Assembly (NCBI GenBank): GCA_030372965.1
Contig: JAUCQC010000081.1
Coordinates: forward strand, 1 to 44,200
Direction: 5' to 3'
DNA: 44,200 bases
Source: a bacterium
GTDB taxonomy: Bacteria > Zhuqueibacterota > QNDG01 > DTFT01
Each line of letters starts with the position of its first letter. Position 1 is the first letter of the stretch. The notes under the pieces are model-generated. The model ran no database searches and was not told where the DNA came from. It saw nothing but the letters and a program-made list of their open reading frames with translations. Made by a program: the position numbers and the translations under genes. Positions 17,911 to 29,279 of the stretch are shown here, piece after piece.

Positions 17911-19484
17911 GACCCGCCTCCTTCCCCGTTTTCCCCTTCCTCTTCCTCCTCCTCAAAATCAACGGTGACCAGCGCCCGGATGCGGCATTGCACGCGTATC
18001 CAGTCGTCGGCTCTCACTTGCACCATGCCCCCGGTTCCGGGGAATTCAAGCCGCATGCCCCAGTACACTTCCGGATGATCGAATACTTTGACTTCCGTGG
18101 AATCGAGACCGATGGCTATGGTGCTGAGCGCCGGCGATGTGACCAGGCCCGGATTCAGGGCCGTGCCCGAGGCGGGAGCCGTTTGGGGCTTCGTCAATGC
18201 GGCGGTTTTCACGATATCCGGATGGACATAAAGGTCGTCCCCGCCCCGCGTCCCCGAAAAATAGAAGGAAGCGCTCGCTCCGATCGGAATATGATTGAGC
18301 AGGTCCAGTATCAGAAACGCTTCCCCCAGATTTCCTCGCACGAACTCGCGGCCGTCCTTTTCCATTTCGATGGTGTCCGGATCCGTATCGTTCGTTTTGG
18401 CCGGAAGCGAAAAAACGAGAGGCGCGTGAATGCGGATGGCCGCGGACACGGAGTCGTTCCGCGTGATCGTGGCCTTGGTCAGGCCGTCGCCCATGTACAG
18501 GGTGCCGCGTATCCTCAGCGTCTCCGGCATCAGATTCACCAGGGGCGCCACGTCCATGGGGCCGATTTCGGTGGCCGCCGATGCCGCGACCGCGGCGCGA
18601 ACCGGCACGGACGCGGTCCGGCCGTCCCGGCTCTCGCCCGTGATGACCACGTCCAGGGAACCGGGGAATCCGACCGGGTTGAAGAGCGTCAGGTTCAGAA
18701 GGGCCGACGCGAACTGAACGCCCTCGAATGCGTCGGACACCTCGAGGTCCGTTTCCACGGTTTCGTCCACGGAAGCCGAGGTGCGGTTCAGCCAGCCCGT
18801 GACGCTTTTGTATTTGACCTTGGAAAGGTCGATCCTGACCCGCACCGAATGTCCCTGGACACCGGCCGGGGACTGCAGTTCAATGAATCCGTCGTAGGGG
18901 ATGAGGTTGCGGCTTCCGCCGATGCCGGGCCTGAAAGAGATGTTCTCGAGGGGGATCGTCAGCCGGCTGAACCCGGGCGGAAGGCCCGATCGGTCGAAAA
19001 CGACCATCGATCCGTCGGGATTCCGGAGCGAGGGGACCTCGGCGCGCAAGCCGATAAAAAATCCGGTCTGGTTGTCGAGTTCGACGTTCACGTCGCCGCT
19101 GTCGAACACCGCGCTTTCGATGAGAATGGTGTCTTCGAGAATCAGCGTGTCGGATATGGACTGCCGGGCGCCCGTGGTCCCGACGCCGCCGAAACTGAGA
19201 AGATTCTCGTTCCACGTCATTCCGGTGGTCAGATATTCACCGACCCGGAAGGCGTCGGGCGTCTCATTGATGTCGACGGCCACTTCGTTCCCGCGCACCG
19301 ACACGCGGTCCGCATCCTCGACGAGACTGGCGACCGTGAACGTGCTGTCGATGAGCGGCAGTTCGAAAAACGCGTCCCAGGAGGGCGTGACCGGTTTGCG
19401 AATCGTGCAGTGCAGAATCGCCAGGCAGAGCAACGGAAGGGCCGCCTGGAGAGCGGACACCGGAAAACGCGTGTTCGGTTTCAC
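17907..19484 (-). CDS. predicted secreted beta-rich surface protein, unknown function
   Basis: 525 aa. N-terminal hydrophobic segment ALPLLCLAILHC (lipobox non-canonical, His at -1). PSWDAFFELPLIDSTFTVASLVED motif, beta-rich. 4-nt ATGA overlap with the barrel gene. Confidence 0.65.
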   Translation of the reverse strand: MKPNTRFPVSALQAALPLLCLAILHCTIRKPVTPSWDAFFELPLIDSTFTVASLVEDADRVSVRGNEVAVDINETPDAFRVGEYLTTGMTWNENLLSFGGVGTTGARQSISDTLILEDTILIESAVFDSGDVNVELDNQTGFFIGLRAEVPSLRNPDGSMVVFDRSGLPPGFSRLTIPLENISFRPGIGGSRNLIPYDGFIELQSPAGVQGHSVRVRIDLSKVKYKSVTGWLNRTSASVDETVETDLEVSDAFEGVQFASALLNLTLFNPVGFPGSLDVVITGESRDGRTASVPVRAAVAASAATEIGPMDVAPLVNLMPETLRIRGTLYMGDGLTKATITRNDSVSAAIRIHAPLVFSLPAKTNDTDPDTIEMEKDGREFVRGNLGEAFLILDLLNHIPIGASASFYFSGTRGGDDLYVHPDIVKTAALTKPQTAPASGTALNPGLVTSPALSTIAIGLDSTEVKVFDHPEVYWGMRLEFPGTGGMVQVRADDWIRVQCRIRALVTVDFEEEEEEGENGEGGGS

Positions 19485-19535
19485 AACAGCCTCCTTGCGT
19501 CCCGTTCGGTTCCGGGTTGGATGGCCGGCCGCCCC

Positions 19536-21167
19536 CTACGGCTCTTCCATGAACGGATAACGGAACTCCTTCGGCGGGACGAAATTTTCCTTGATCGAAC
19601 GCGGCGAGACCCAGCGCTGCAGGTTCAGCATGCTCCCCGCTTTGTCGTTTGTTCCCGAAGCCCGGGCACCCCCGAATGGCTGTTGTCCGACCACCGCGCC
19701 CGTCGGCTTGTCGTTTATATAGAAGTTACCTGCGGCATTTTCAAGAGCATCCATGGCCCGGGTGATGGCCTTACGATCACGTGCAAAAATCGCGCCCGTC
19801 AGACCGTAGGGCGACGTCTCGTCGCACAGTTTCAGCGTCTGTTCATACTCGCGGTCCGGGTACACGAAAATCGTGAGCACCGGTCCGAAAAGCTCCTCCT
19901 CCATGGTCCGGTATTTCGGATTCGTCGTCAGCAGAATGGTCGGCTCGATGAACCATCCGGTGGCGTCGTCATGCCCTCCGCCCGCGATGATTTCGACTTC
20001 GGGCGAGCGCCTGGCCTCCTCGATCGCTCCCGTGATTCTCTTGAACGCGGCCGCGTCGATCACGGCGCCCATGAAATTGGTGAAATCCTCCGGATTGCCG
20101 ATCTTGATCGACGCGACCATGCCCTCCAGCCGCCCTTTGACCGCGGGCCAGAGCGATTTCGGGATGTACGCCCTGGAAGCGGCCGAGCATTTCTGACCCT
20201 GGTATTCGAACGCCCCGCGGATCAGGCCCACGGCCAGTTCATCCGGATCGGCCGAGGCGTGGGCGAACACGAAATCCTTGCCTCCGGTCTCGCCCACGAT
20301 GCGGGGCCATTGCCGGTAGGAGCGCACATTGGCGCCGATGACCTGCCACATCGACCGGAACACGTCCGTCGATCCGGTGAAATGCAGGCCCGCCATGGAG
20401 GGATGGGCGATGGCCGTGTCCCCCACGGCCGGGCCCGGCCCGGGGACGAAGTTGATCACGCCGTCCGGCAGGCCCGCGGCCTTGAGCAGTTCCATGATGT
20501 GGTGGGCGATGTACACGGCCGAGGAGGCCGGCTTCCAGACGACCACATTCCCCATGATGGCCGGAGCCGTGGGCAGGTTGCCCGCGATGGACGCGAAATT
20601 GAAGGGCGTCACCGCGAACACGAAGCCCTCCAGGGGCCGCTGGTCCAGGTAATTCCAGCACCCGGCCGAGGAACTGGGCTGCTGCAGGTAGATTTTCTGC
20701 ATGAAGAAGGGATTGATGCGGAGAAAGTCGATCAGCTCGCAGGCCGAGTCGATTTCGGCCTGGTGCACGGTCTTGCTGGCGTTGAGCATATTGGCGCCGT
20801 TGAGCGTGGCCCGCCAGGGCCCCGCGAGCATTTCCGCGGCCTTGATGAAAATCGAGGCCCGCGCCTCGCAGGATGTGGCCGCCCACTCGCGCCGGACCTT
20901 GAGTCCGGCCTCGATCGCCAGAAGCGTTTCCCTGGGGCCGGCCTTGTGGTACCGGCCCAGATCGAACCGGTGTTCGTGGGGACAGACGCAGGGCGCCGTG
21001 TCTCCCGTTCGGACCTCCTTCCCCCCGATCTGGAGGGGGATGTCGATTTTCGCGGATTTCAGCTCCGCGATCCGCCAGCGGAGCGCGGCCTTCTCGGGAC
21101 TGCCGGGCCCATAGGAGAGGATGGGCTCGTTCTTCGGGATCGGCACGTTCAAAAAAACATTCGGCAT
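19536..21167 (-). CDS. pruA: 1-pyrroline-5-carboxylate (L-glutamate gamma-semialdehyde) dehydrogenase
   Basis: 543 aa; GFVFAVTPFNFASIAGNLPTAPAIMGN, FTGSTDVFRSMW, GETGGKDFVFAHASAD, FEYQGQKCSAASRAYIP, PFGGARASGTNDKAG. Confidence 0.93.
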   Translation of the reverse strand: MPNVFLNVPIPKNEPILSYGPGSPEKAALRWRIAELKSAKIDIPLQIGGKEVRTGDTAPCVCPHEHRFDLGRYHKAGPRETLLAIEAGLKVRREWAATSCEARASIFIKAAEMLAGPWRATLNGANMLNASKTVHQAEIDSACELIDFLRINPFFMQKIYLQQPSSSAGCWNYLDQRPLEGFVFAVTPFNFASIAGNLPTAPAIMGNVVVWKPASSAVYIAHHIMELLKAAGLPDGVINFVPGPGPAVGDTAIAHPSMAGLHFTGSTDVFRSMWQVIGANVRSYRQWPRIVGETGGKDFVFAHASADPDELAVGLIRGAFEYQGQKCSAASRAYIPKSLWPAVKGRLEGMVASIKIGNPEDFTNFMGAVIDAAAFKRITGAIEEARRSPEVEIIAGGGHDDATGWFIEPTILLTTNPKYRTMEEELFGPVLTIFVYPDREYEQTLKLCDETSPYGLTGAIFARDRKAITRAMDALENAAGNFYINDKPTGAVVGQQPFGGARASGTNDKAGSMLNLQRWVSPRSIKENFVPPKEFRYPFMEEP

Positions 21168-21221
21168 GATCCGTTACCTCCCCGGTGTAATGGACGGTTG
21201 AAGCGGCGGGATCCCGTCGGC

Positions 21222-22972
21222 TTACGGATCCTCCTCGTAGACGATCTTCCCGTCGACAATGGTGTAGACAACCCGCGCGCGGAGGATGTCGGCGGGATGC
21301 ACGGTCAGCAGGTTCCGGTTGAGCACCACCAGGTCGGCCAGCTTGCCCTGCTCGAGCGATCCGAGCTCGTGCTCCATGAATTCCGCGTAAGCCGATCCGA
21401 GGGTGTACGCGGTGATGGCCTCCTCGGCCGTCAGCCTCTGCCGGGGGGTCCAGCCGCCGCCGGGCAGGCCCGCCGTGTCGCTCCGGGTCACGGCCGCGTA
21501 GATCCCGATCAGGGGATTCAGCGGAACGACCGGCCAGTCGGAACCGAAGGCGAGGCGGCCGCCCGCGTCGAGGACGGACTTCCAGGCGTAGGCGCCCTCG
21601 GACCGGACCGGTCCGAGCCGCGATTCCGCCCAGGGCAGGTCGTAGATGCAGTGCGCGGGCTGCATGGAAGCGACGATGCCGAGCGATTTAAACGCCTCGA
21701 AATCGGAAGGCGCGAGCACCTGGGCGTGCTCGATGCGGTGGCGGCTCTCGCGCTGGCCGTTGATCTTCCGCGCCAGCTCGAAGGAGGTCAGCGCCATGGC
21801 CGCGGCGCGGTCGCCGATGGCGTGCAGGGCGACCTGCAGGCGGTTCCGGTCCGCGAGCAGAACCAGCTCGTTGAGCCGGTCCTGCGTGTACAGGGTCAGG
21901 CCGCTGGTCGTGGAATCGTCCGAATAGGGGGCGTTCAGCGCGGCGGTCCGGGCGCCCATGGACCCGTCCAGTATGCCCTTCACGCATCCGACCCGGAGCA
22001 TCCGGCTGCGCGTTTCGGCTTTCCGTTCGAGCACGGCCGAAGGATCCGAATCCAGCGGCATCCAGCAGGAAACCCGCGCCGTCAGCCGGCCTTCTGCCAG
22101 AAGCCGCCTGTAGACCGGATAAGCCTCCGGAGCGCTGAAATCCTGGACGCCGGTGACGCCGAACCGCTTCGCTTCCTCGAGCGCCCTTTCGATGGAGCGG
22201 CTGATCGATTCCTCGGTCGCCGCGGGCATGTACTGCGACACCAGCTTGACCGCGTCCTCCTTGAGCACGCCGGTCGGCTCTCCGGTCACGGGGTCCCGCA
22301 TGATCTCCCCGGCCGGGGGATCGGGTGTCTTGGCGGTGATGCCCGCGATGGCGAGCACCTTGCTGTTGACCAGCACGGCGTGCCCGCAGACGCGCCTGAG
22401 CACCATGGGAAAGTCCGCCGCGACGTCGTCCAGAGCCCGCTTCGTCGGCCATTCGCCGTTCGGGAACTGATTCTGATCCCAGCCCCCGCCGATGATCCAG
22501 GAGCCCCACGGGATCTTCCAGGCCCTTTCCAGGATGCGGCGCTGGAGATCGTGGATGTTCGTGACGCCCGTCAGATCCACTTCCTCGAGGCTCTGTCCGC
22601 CGTACAGCAGGTGCAGGTGCGCGTCGTTGAAGCCGGCGCATCCGAACTTGCCCCTCAGGTCGATGACCCGGGTCTGATCGGACTGGTACCGTTTCGCGTC
22701 CTCCGTCCGGCCCAGTCCGATGATCCGGTTCCCGCGTATGGCGACCATCTCGACCGCGGGCTTCATCGGATTCCCGGTGAAAAAAGTTCCGTTCTTCAGA
22801 ATCAGGTCGGCTTTCCGGTGTTTCCAGGGACATCCCGCGAAAAGCAGAACCGCGAGAAGCGCGGGAAGCAGGCGGGCGCTCCACCGCGGAAAGCGAAGAC
22901 GTCCGGCTCCGCCGGGTCTGACCGGTGACTCCCTCCCGGTTTCCCCTGTTTCCTGCGGTTCGCGTTCGGATG

Positions 22973-22976
<4 letters not shown>
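21222..22976 (-). CDS. lipoprotein-type amidohydrolase (Amidohydro_3 / YtcJ-like)
   Basis: ATG at 22976 (ATGA overlap with the gatB stop). LLAVLLFAGC lipobox; KADLILKNGTFFTGNP; GFNDAHLHLLYGG; HAIGDRAAAMAL; RIEHAQVL; FGSDWPVVPLNPL. Confidence 0.88.
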
Positions 22977-24427
<1,451 letters not shown>

Positions 24428-24497
24428 GCCGGCCCGCTTTTAAAAAGGCGTCCGCGGACCGGAGGCCGCCGCGGCGTCACCCTGTGTTCTGAGATTC

Positions 24498-25253
24498 TCA
24501 TTTCCGGACAACCGTTTCCTTTTCCGGGTCCCATTCCAGGTCGTGGAAGACGGACGGGGCCCGCTCCCGGAGAATCCCGAGAATGACGCCCGCCGCCCGG
24601 CGGATCTCCCACTGGGCGCCGCTTTCCCCGCGCATTTCGATGAGATGCCGCCATTCGCGGAAATTGGCGGTCACCACGATCTCGCTTTCCACCGCGTTCG
24701 GAAGCACGAAGCGCGCGTCCTCGTTCCGAACGCCCATCTCCTGCAGGCGGTGGTACACCTCGCGGCTGCGCTCCATGAAGTCCACGAAGGCCTCGTGGCT
24801 CTCGGGATTCGCGGCCACGGCCGGGGGTTCGACGAAGCCGAATGTCTCCTCGTTCACGTACCGCTGGGACTGCTGGGTGAAGGAGGCCATGCGGTGGCGC
24901 ACCAGCTGATGCGTCAGGCTGCGCGACACACCGCTCAGCCGGATCGTGGCCGAGGCGTGCTCGAGCACCGACAGGTGGCCGTTTGCGATCAGCATCCGGA
25001 TGAAGCGGTCCGCGGAATTCCGCCACACGCGTCTCGCCGTCCAGGTCTCGCCCTCCGCCCGGAGCGTCTCCCCGGGCCTGATGGCTTTGCCCGCGTGCTC
25101 GAAACCGCCGTGGAAGACGCGCACGGTCTTTCCCTTCTCCGCCTCCACGACCGGTTCGTCCGAGATGCGGTCGAGAGACTGATAGGCCGTCCGGCCCGCG
25201 GCTTCGATGACTTTTTCAGCGTCCGGTGTGATGGCGAGAAGCTTGGCTTCCAT
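24498..25253 (-). CDS. thyX: FAD-dependent thymidylate synthase
   Basis: 251 aa; ThyX motif RHRMASFTQQSQRY; TAYQSLDRI; FREWRHLIEMRG. Confidence 0.96.
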   Translation of the reverse strand: MEAKLLAITPDAEKVIEAAGRTAYQSLDRISDEPVVEAEKGKTVRVFHGGFEHAGKAIRPGETLRAEGETWTARRVWRNSADRFIRMLIANGHLSVLEHASATIRLSGVSRSLTHQLVRHRMASFTQQSQRYVNEETFGFVEPPAVAANPESHEAFVDFMERSREVYHRLQEMGVRNEDARFVLPNAVESEIVVTANFREWRHLIEMRGESGAQWEIRRAAGVILGILRERAPSVFHDLEWDPEKETVVRK

Positions 25254-25311
25254 GGAATCCGTCCGTTTGGTTTCTGTTCCCGTGATGCGGGGTTTTCACA
25301 AAACCATCTTG

Positions 25312-25341
25312 AGTATACGCCTGAAATTATAGAACAATCAA
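25312..25341 (-). promoter_or_regulatory. candidate thyX promoter, TTGATT-N18-TATACT
   Basis: -35 at 25341..25336 and -10 at 25317..25312 on the minus strand. Confidence 0.4.
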
Positions 25342-25352
25342 TGTGCGATCAT

Positions 25353-25391
25353 GTCATTGCGAGCCCCGCGAAGCGGGGCGAAGCAATCTCG
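25353..25391. repeat. dispersed palindromic repeat GTCATYGCGAG-[hairpin]-CGAAGCRATCTCG, copy 2
   Basis: GTCATTGCGAGCCCCGCGAAGCGGGGCGAAGCAATCTCG; outer arms shared with 210-255, centre CCCCGC-GAA-GCGGGG. Confidence 0.75.
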
Positions 25392-25490
25392 TCTTTTCGG
25401 ATCGTTCGCACTGGAACTCTGGCAATCGACCTCCAATTTGCAAATTTCAGCGCTTAGCCCGGTGCATTCCGAATGAACCGCCGAACCGCT

Positions 25491-26765
25491 TCACATCCCC
25501 GGCTTAAGCTCGCTCACGCCCAGGTATGGACGGAGTGCTTCCGGAACGACGACCGTCCCCTCCTCCGTCTGAAAGTTTTCGAGTATGGCGATCACGGTGC
25601 GGGGCAGGGCCAGGCCGGAACCGTTCAGCGTGTGGACGTATTCCGTCTTTCCGCTTTTCTCCGGCCTGTACCGGATGTTCATGCGCCGCGCCTGAAAATC
25701 CTCGAAATTAGAGCAGGACGACACCTCGAGCCATCGGCCGAGGCCCGGCGCCCAGGCCTCGATGTCGTAGCACTTGGCCGCGGCGAAGGACATGTCGCCG
25801 GTCGCGAGGCAGAGCACCCGGTAGGGGATCCCGAGGGTCTGCAGCACATCCTCCGCGTTCCCGAGCAGGCTCTCCAGCTCGTCGTACGAGGTTTCCGGTT
25901 TCACGAATTTCACCATCTCGACCTTGTCGAACTGGTGCACGCGCACCAGGCCGCGCGTGTCCGATCCGTAGGACCCGGCCTCCCGCCGGAAGCAGGGCGT
26001 GTAGGCCGTGTACAGGACCGGGAGCTTCGCGCCGTCAAAAGTTTCCTCGCGGTGGAGGTTGGTGACCGGCACCTCGGCCGTGGGGATGAGGAAGAGGTCG
26101 TCCTTGCCGCAGTGGTACATGTCCTCCTCGAGTTTCGGGAGCTGGCCCGTGCCGAACATCATCTCGCGCCGGACCACGGACGGCACCCAGACCTCGCGGT
26201 ACCCGTGCTTCTGCACGTGCAGGTCGATCATGAAATTGATGAGCCCGCGCTCCAGCCGCGCGCCCATGCCGAAATAGGCGATGAAATTCGAGCCGGACAG
26301 CCGGCTGCCCCGGTCGAAGTCCACGAGACCCAGCGCCGGGCCGATGTCCCAGTGGGGCTGGACCTTGAAATCGAATTCCGGGATTGTTCCCCATTCCTTC
26401 ACGACGCGGTTGGCCTCGGGGCCTCCGGCCGGACAGCTCGCGTGCGGGATGTTGGGAATGTGGATGAGAAGCTCGCGCATGGACGCTTCGATCGCGCGGA
26501 TCCGTTCGTCCAGTCCCTTGATTTCATCCCCGACGGCCTTCATCGCCGCGATCCGGCCGGACGCGTCCTGTTTCTCCTTCTTCATCCGGGCGATTTCCTC
26601 GGACGCGCGGTTGCGCTCGGCCTTGAGCTGGTCGGCTTTCTGTATCGCCTCGCGCCGCTCGCGGTCCATCCCGAGCAGCCCGTCCAGATCGACGGGCGCG
26701 CGCTTGTCCCTGCAGGCGTTCCGCACGGTTTCGATGTTTTCGCGTATGAATTGAAGATCGAGCAT
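25491..26765 (-). CDS. serS: serine--tRNA ligase
   Basis: 424 aa; MLDLQFIRENIETVRNACRDK, coiled-coil arm, LIPTAEVPVTNLHREE, TPCFRREAGSYGSDTRGLVRVHQFDKVEMVKF, LNGSGLALPRTVIAILENFQ. Confidence 0.97.
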   Translation of the reverse strand: MLDLQFIRENIETVRNACRDKRAPVDLDGLLGMDRERREAIQKADQLKAERNRASEEIARMKKEKQDASGRIAAMKAVGDEIKGLDERIRAIEASMRELLIHIPNIPHASCPAGGPEANRVVKEWGTIPEFDFKVQPHWDIGPALGLVDFDRGSRLSGSNFIAYFGMGARLERGLINFMIDLHVQKHGYREVWVPSVVRREMMFGTGQLPKLEEDMYHCGKDDLFLIPTAEVPVTNLHREETFDGAKLPVLYTAYTPCFRREAGSYGSDTRGLVRVHQFDKVEMVKFVKPETSYDELESLLGNAEDVLQTLGIPYRVLCLATGDMSFAAAKCYDIEAWAPGLGRWLEVSSCSNFEDFQARRMNIRYRPEKSGKTEYVHTLNGSGLALPRTVIAILENFQTEEGTVVVPEALRPYLGVSELKPGM

Positions 26766-26826
26766 GTTCCGGTTTCTCCTCTGTCCTGTCGTTTCCGCGC
26801 CGCGTCCTTCGGGGGACGGCCGCCCG

Positions 26827-28227
26827 TCAATGTCCCTTGCCCCCGAGGACGATCGCCACGGTGGAGAGGACGATCTTCAGGTCCATGCGGAGAGACATGT
26901 TTTCAAGGTAGTATAGATCGTATTCCAGCTTGTTTTTGACGTCCTCGATGGTCTCGTCGTAACGGCCCTTGACCTGCGCCCATCCGGTGAGGCCCGGCCG
27001 GACCAGGAGCCTGCGGCTGTACAGCGGATAGATCTTTTTCAGCTTCTCGACGAAATACGGCCGCTCCGGCCTGGGCCCGACGATGGACATGTCGCCCTTG
27101 AGCACGTTCCACAGCTGGGGGATCTCGTCGAGCCTGAGCTTGCGGAGAACACGGCCGACCGCGGTCACGCGCGGATCGTTCTTCTTCGCCCAGACCGGGC
27201 CGCTGTGCTTTTCCGCGTCCCGGACCATGGAGCGGAACTTATAGACGCGGAAATGCCGGCCGTTCCGTCCCACCCGCTCCTGGCTGTAGATCACGGGTCC
27301 CTTCGAATCGATCTTGATCGCGATCGCGACCAGAAGGCAGACCGGAAGCGCGGCGGTCAGGGCCAGCAGGCTGAATCCGAAGTCGAGCAGGCGCTTGACC
27401 CGCCGCTCCCAGGGCGAGATCAGGTGGGGCAGGATCTCGATGAGCGGGAACCCGTAGATCTGGTTGGTGCGCACCCGGCCGACAATCACGTCGTACAGAT
27501 CCGGCACGATTTTCATGCCGACCGGCAGGCCGTTGCATTCGGAAATCACCTGTTCGAGCACGCGCTCCGATCGCCGCGGTATGGCGACCAGAACTTCGTG
27601 TATGTTCCTCCGCCGCACGACCTCGTGGAGCCGGTCCAGGGGGCCCAGCAGGGGAACGCCCCGGTAGGCGCCTTTCGGGGTTTTTTCGCCGGGATGGACG
27701 AAACCGACGATGGAATAACCCAGGGCCGGCGCGGCCTCGGTCTGGTTGAAGAGTTCCCACGCCTTCCTGCCCCATCCCACGATCACGGTCCTCTGGCGGC
27801 CGTACCCGTGTTCGAGCATTTTCCGAAGCGCGGTGCGGAGCAGGGCCCGCCCGGATCCGGTCAGCGCGACCATCAACAGCCAGTACAGGAGCACGGTCAC
27901 GCGGCTGATCGAAAACGGCCTCTCGAGATCCCGCTCAAGATCAAAGGTGACCAGGAAGATGAGAAACACGCCGACGGACACGACCTTGAGAATGTCGATG
28001 AACTCGTCCGTGCGCGAACGGGTGTGCCAGGCCTGGTACAGGCCGAAGAACAGGAACAGCAGAAGCCAGAAGGAATAGATGATCAGGCCCGTGGGCGCGC
28101 CGGTCTTGAAATCATAGGCCGCGAAAAAGCCCATGGAACTGCGGACGCGGCACCAAAGGATGAAGGCGATTTGGATGGAAATAAAATCGGTCAGGAGCAG
28201 GATGAGGGTTTTTGCGGTTTTGGACAT
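26827..28227 (-). CDS. undecaprenyl-phosphate sugar phosphotransferase (WbaP/polyprenyl glycosylphosphotransferase family)
   Basis: 466 aa; multiple N-terminal TMs; KRLLDFGFSLLALTAALPVCLLVAIAIKIDSKGPVIYSQERVGRNGRHFRVYKFRSM; LDEIPQLWNVLKGDMSIVGPRPERPYFVEK. Confidence 0.95.
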   Translation of the reverse strand: MSKTAKTLILLLTDFISIQIAFILWCRVRSSMGFFAAYDFKTGAPTGLIIYSFWLLLFLFFGLYQAWHTRSRTDEFIDILKVVSVGVFLIFLVTFDLERDLERPFSISRVTVLLYWLLMVALTGSGRALLRTALRKMLEHGYGRQRTVIVGWGRKAWELFNQTEAAPALGYSIVGFVHPGEKTPKGAYRGVPLLGPLDRLHEVVRRRNIHEVLVAIPRRSERVLEQVISECNGLPVGMKIVPDLYDVIVGRVRTNQIYGFPLIEILPHLISPWERRVKRLLDFGFSLLALTAALPVCLLVAIAIKIDSKGPVIYSQERVGRNGRHFRVYKFRSMVRDAEKHSGPVWAKKNDPRVTAVGRVLRKLRLDEIPQLWNVLKGDMSIVGPRPERPYFVEKLKKIYPLYSRRLLVRPGLTGWAQVKGRYDETIEDVKNKLEYDLYYLENMSLRMDLKIVLSTVAIVLGGKGH

Positions 28228-29279
28228 GGTTCCTGGCTCTTGAATAGCCCCACGACGAATCCCGCCCCCCAGCCGAGGTGGATGGTTGCCAGCAACAGGG
28301 GGAGGACGGGAAGGTAACGCATTCCCTCCCGCAGAGCGCCTCGCAAGCTATAATATAACACGGCCAGGACGTAAAAACCAAGCAGTAAAATCAAAGCTTT
28401 CCATTGCCCCAGAAGGAGAAGCGCCGCGGCCAGGAGAATGCACGCGACCGGCACCAGGTGTATCCATTTGACCGCGTCCAGGTGTTTTTTCATGACATTG
28501 ACGCGCAGTATGCCGTACCGGAACAGCTGGCGGAATAGCGAGGATATCGTCTTCCGCGGGTAATAATAGGAAACGATTTTCGGCGTGAAGAATATTTTGT
28601 AACCGGCCTTCCGTATCCGCCAGTTCATTTCCGCGTCCTCGGAGATGAAGAGCTCCTCGTCGAAAAAGCCCACTTCGTCGAACAGTTCCCGCCTGTAGGC
28701 CGCGTACACCACGGTGTCGACGTACTGTTCCCTGCGCGAAAACCGGTACGGCGCGCTCGCGAGCCCGAACGGCGAGGCCATGGCGATGCCGATGGCCCGC
28801 TGGAGGTACGTGTCGCCCACGTTGATCTGGGTGCCGCCCGCGCATTTCGCGCCCGTGCGCGCCATGGCTTCCACGTTCAGCCGGACGAAATCCTCCTTCA
28901 CCCGGGTGTGGCCGCCGAGTATGATGACGATTTCGCCCCTGGAGGCGCGAATGCCCGCGTTCAGGCCCGCGGGCGTGCGCTGTTTGGGATTCGGAACCAG
29001 CCGCAGGTTGGTCCTGCCCGAAGCAAGTGACTTGACCACGTCCGCGGATCCGTCCGTCGAGCATCCGTCCGCGACCACGATGTCCAGCCTGTCCTGGGGG
29101 TAATCCTGCAGGAACAGGGACTCGAGACACCGCCGTATCGCGTCCGCTTCGTTGAACATGGGGATGACGATGGAGACGAGCGGATATTTTTCAGATTGCG
29201 GATTCACGTGTGATACTTTTCCTCGTAGGAATTGGATCGGTTCGGATATTTCGCCTCGGCCCGCGGTCTTACGCGACAC
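28191..29279 (-). CDS. glycosyltransferase family 2 (ExoA-like)
   Basis: VSIVIPMFNEADAIRRCLESLFLQDYPQDRLDIVVADGCSTDGS; FISEDAEMNWRIRKAGY; C-terminal TMs. Confidence 0.92.
   Translation of the reverse strand: MSRKTAGRGEISEPIQFLRGKVSHVNPQSEKYPLVSIVIPMFNEADAIRRCLESLFLQDYPQDRLDIVVADGCSTDGSADVVKSLASGRTNLRLVPNPKQRTPAGLNAGIRASRGEIVIILGGHTRVKEDFVRLNVEAMARTGAKCAGGTQINVGDTYLQRAIGIAMASPFGLASAPYRFSRREQYVDTVVYAAYRRELFDEVGFFDEELFISEDAEMNWRIRKAGYKIFFTPKIVSYYYPRKTISSLFRQLFRYGILRVNVMKKHLDAVKWIHLVPVACILLAAALLLLGQWKALILLLGFYVLAVLYYSLRGALREGMRYLPVLPLLLATIHLGWGAGFVVGLFKSQEPCPKPQKPSSCS

Noticed and set aside
17988-22928. 1646-codon open reading frame on the plus strand
   Set aside because: It is antisense to four well-supported genes (surface protein, pruA, amidohydrolase and flanks) and crosses their boundaries. 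Its translation is R/G/H/P/D-rich with no recognisable domain. Long antisense openness is expected in high-GC coding DNA.
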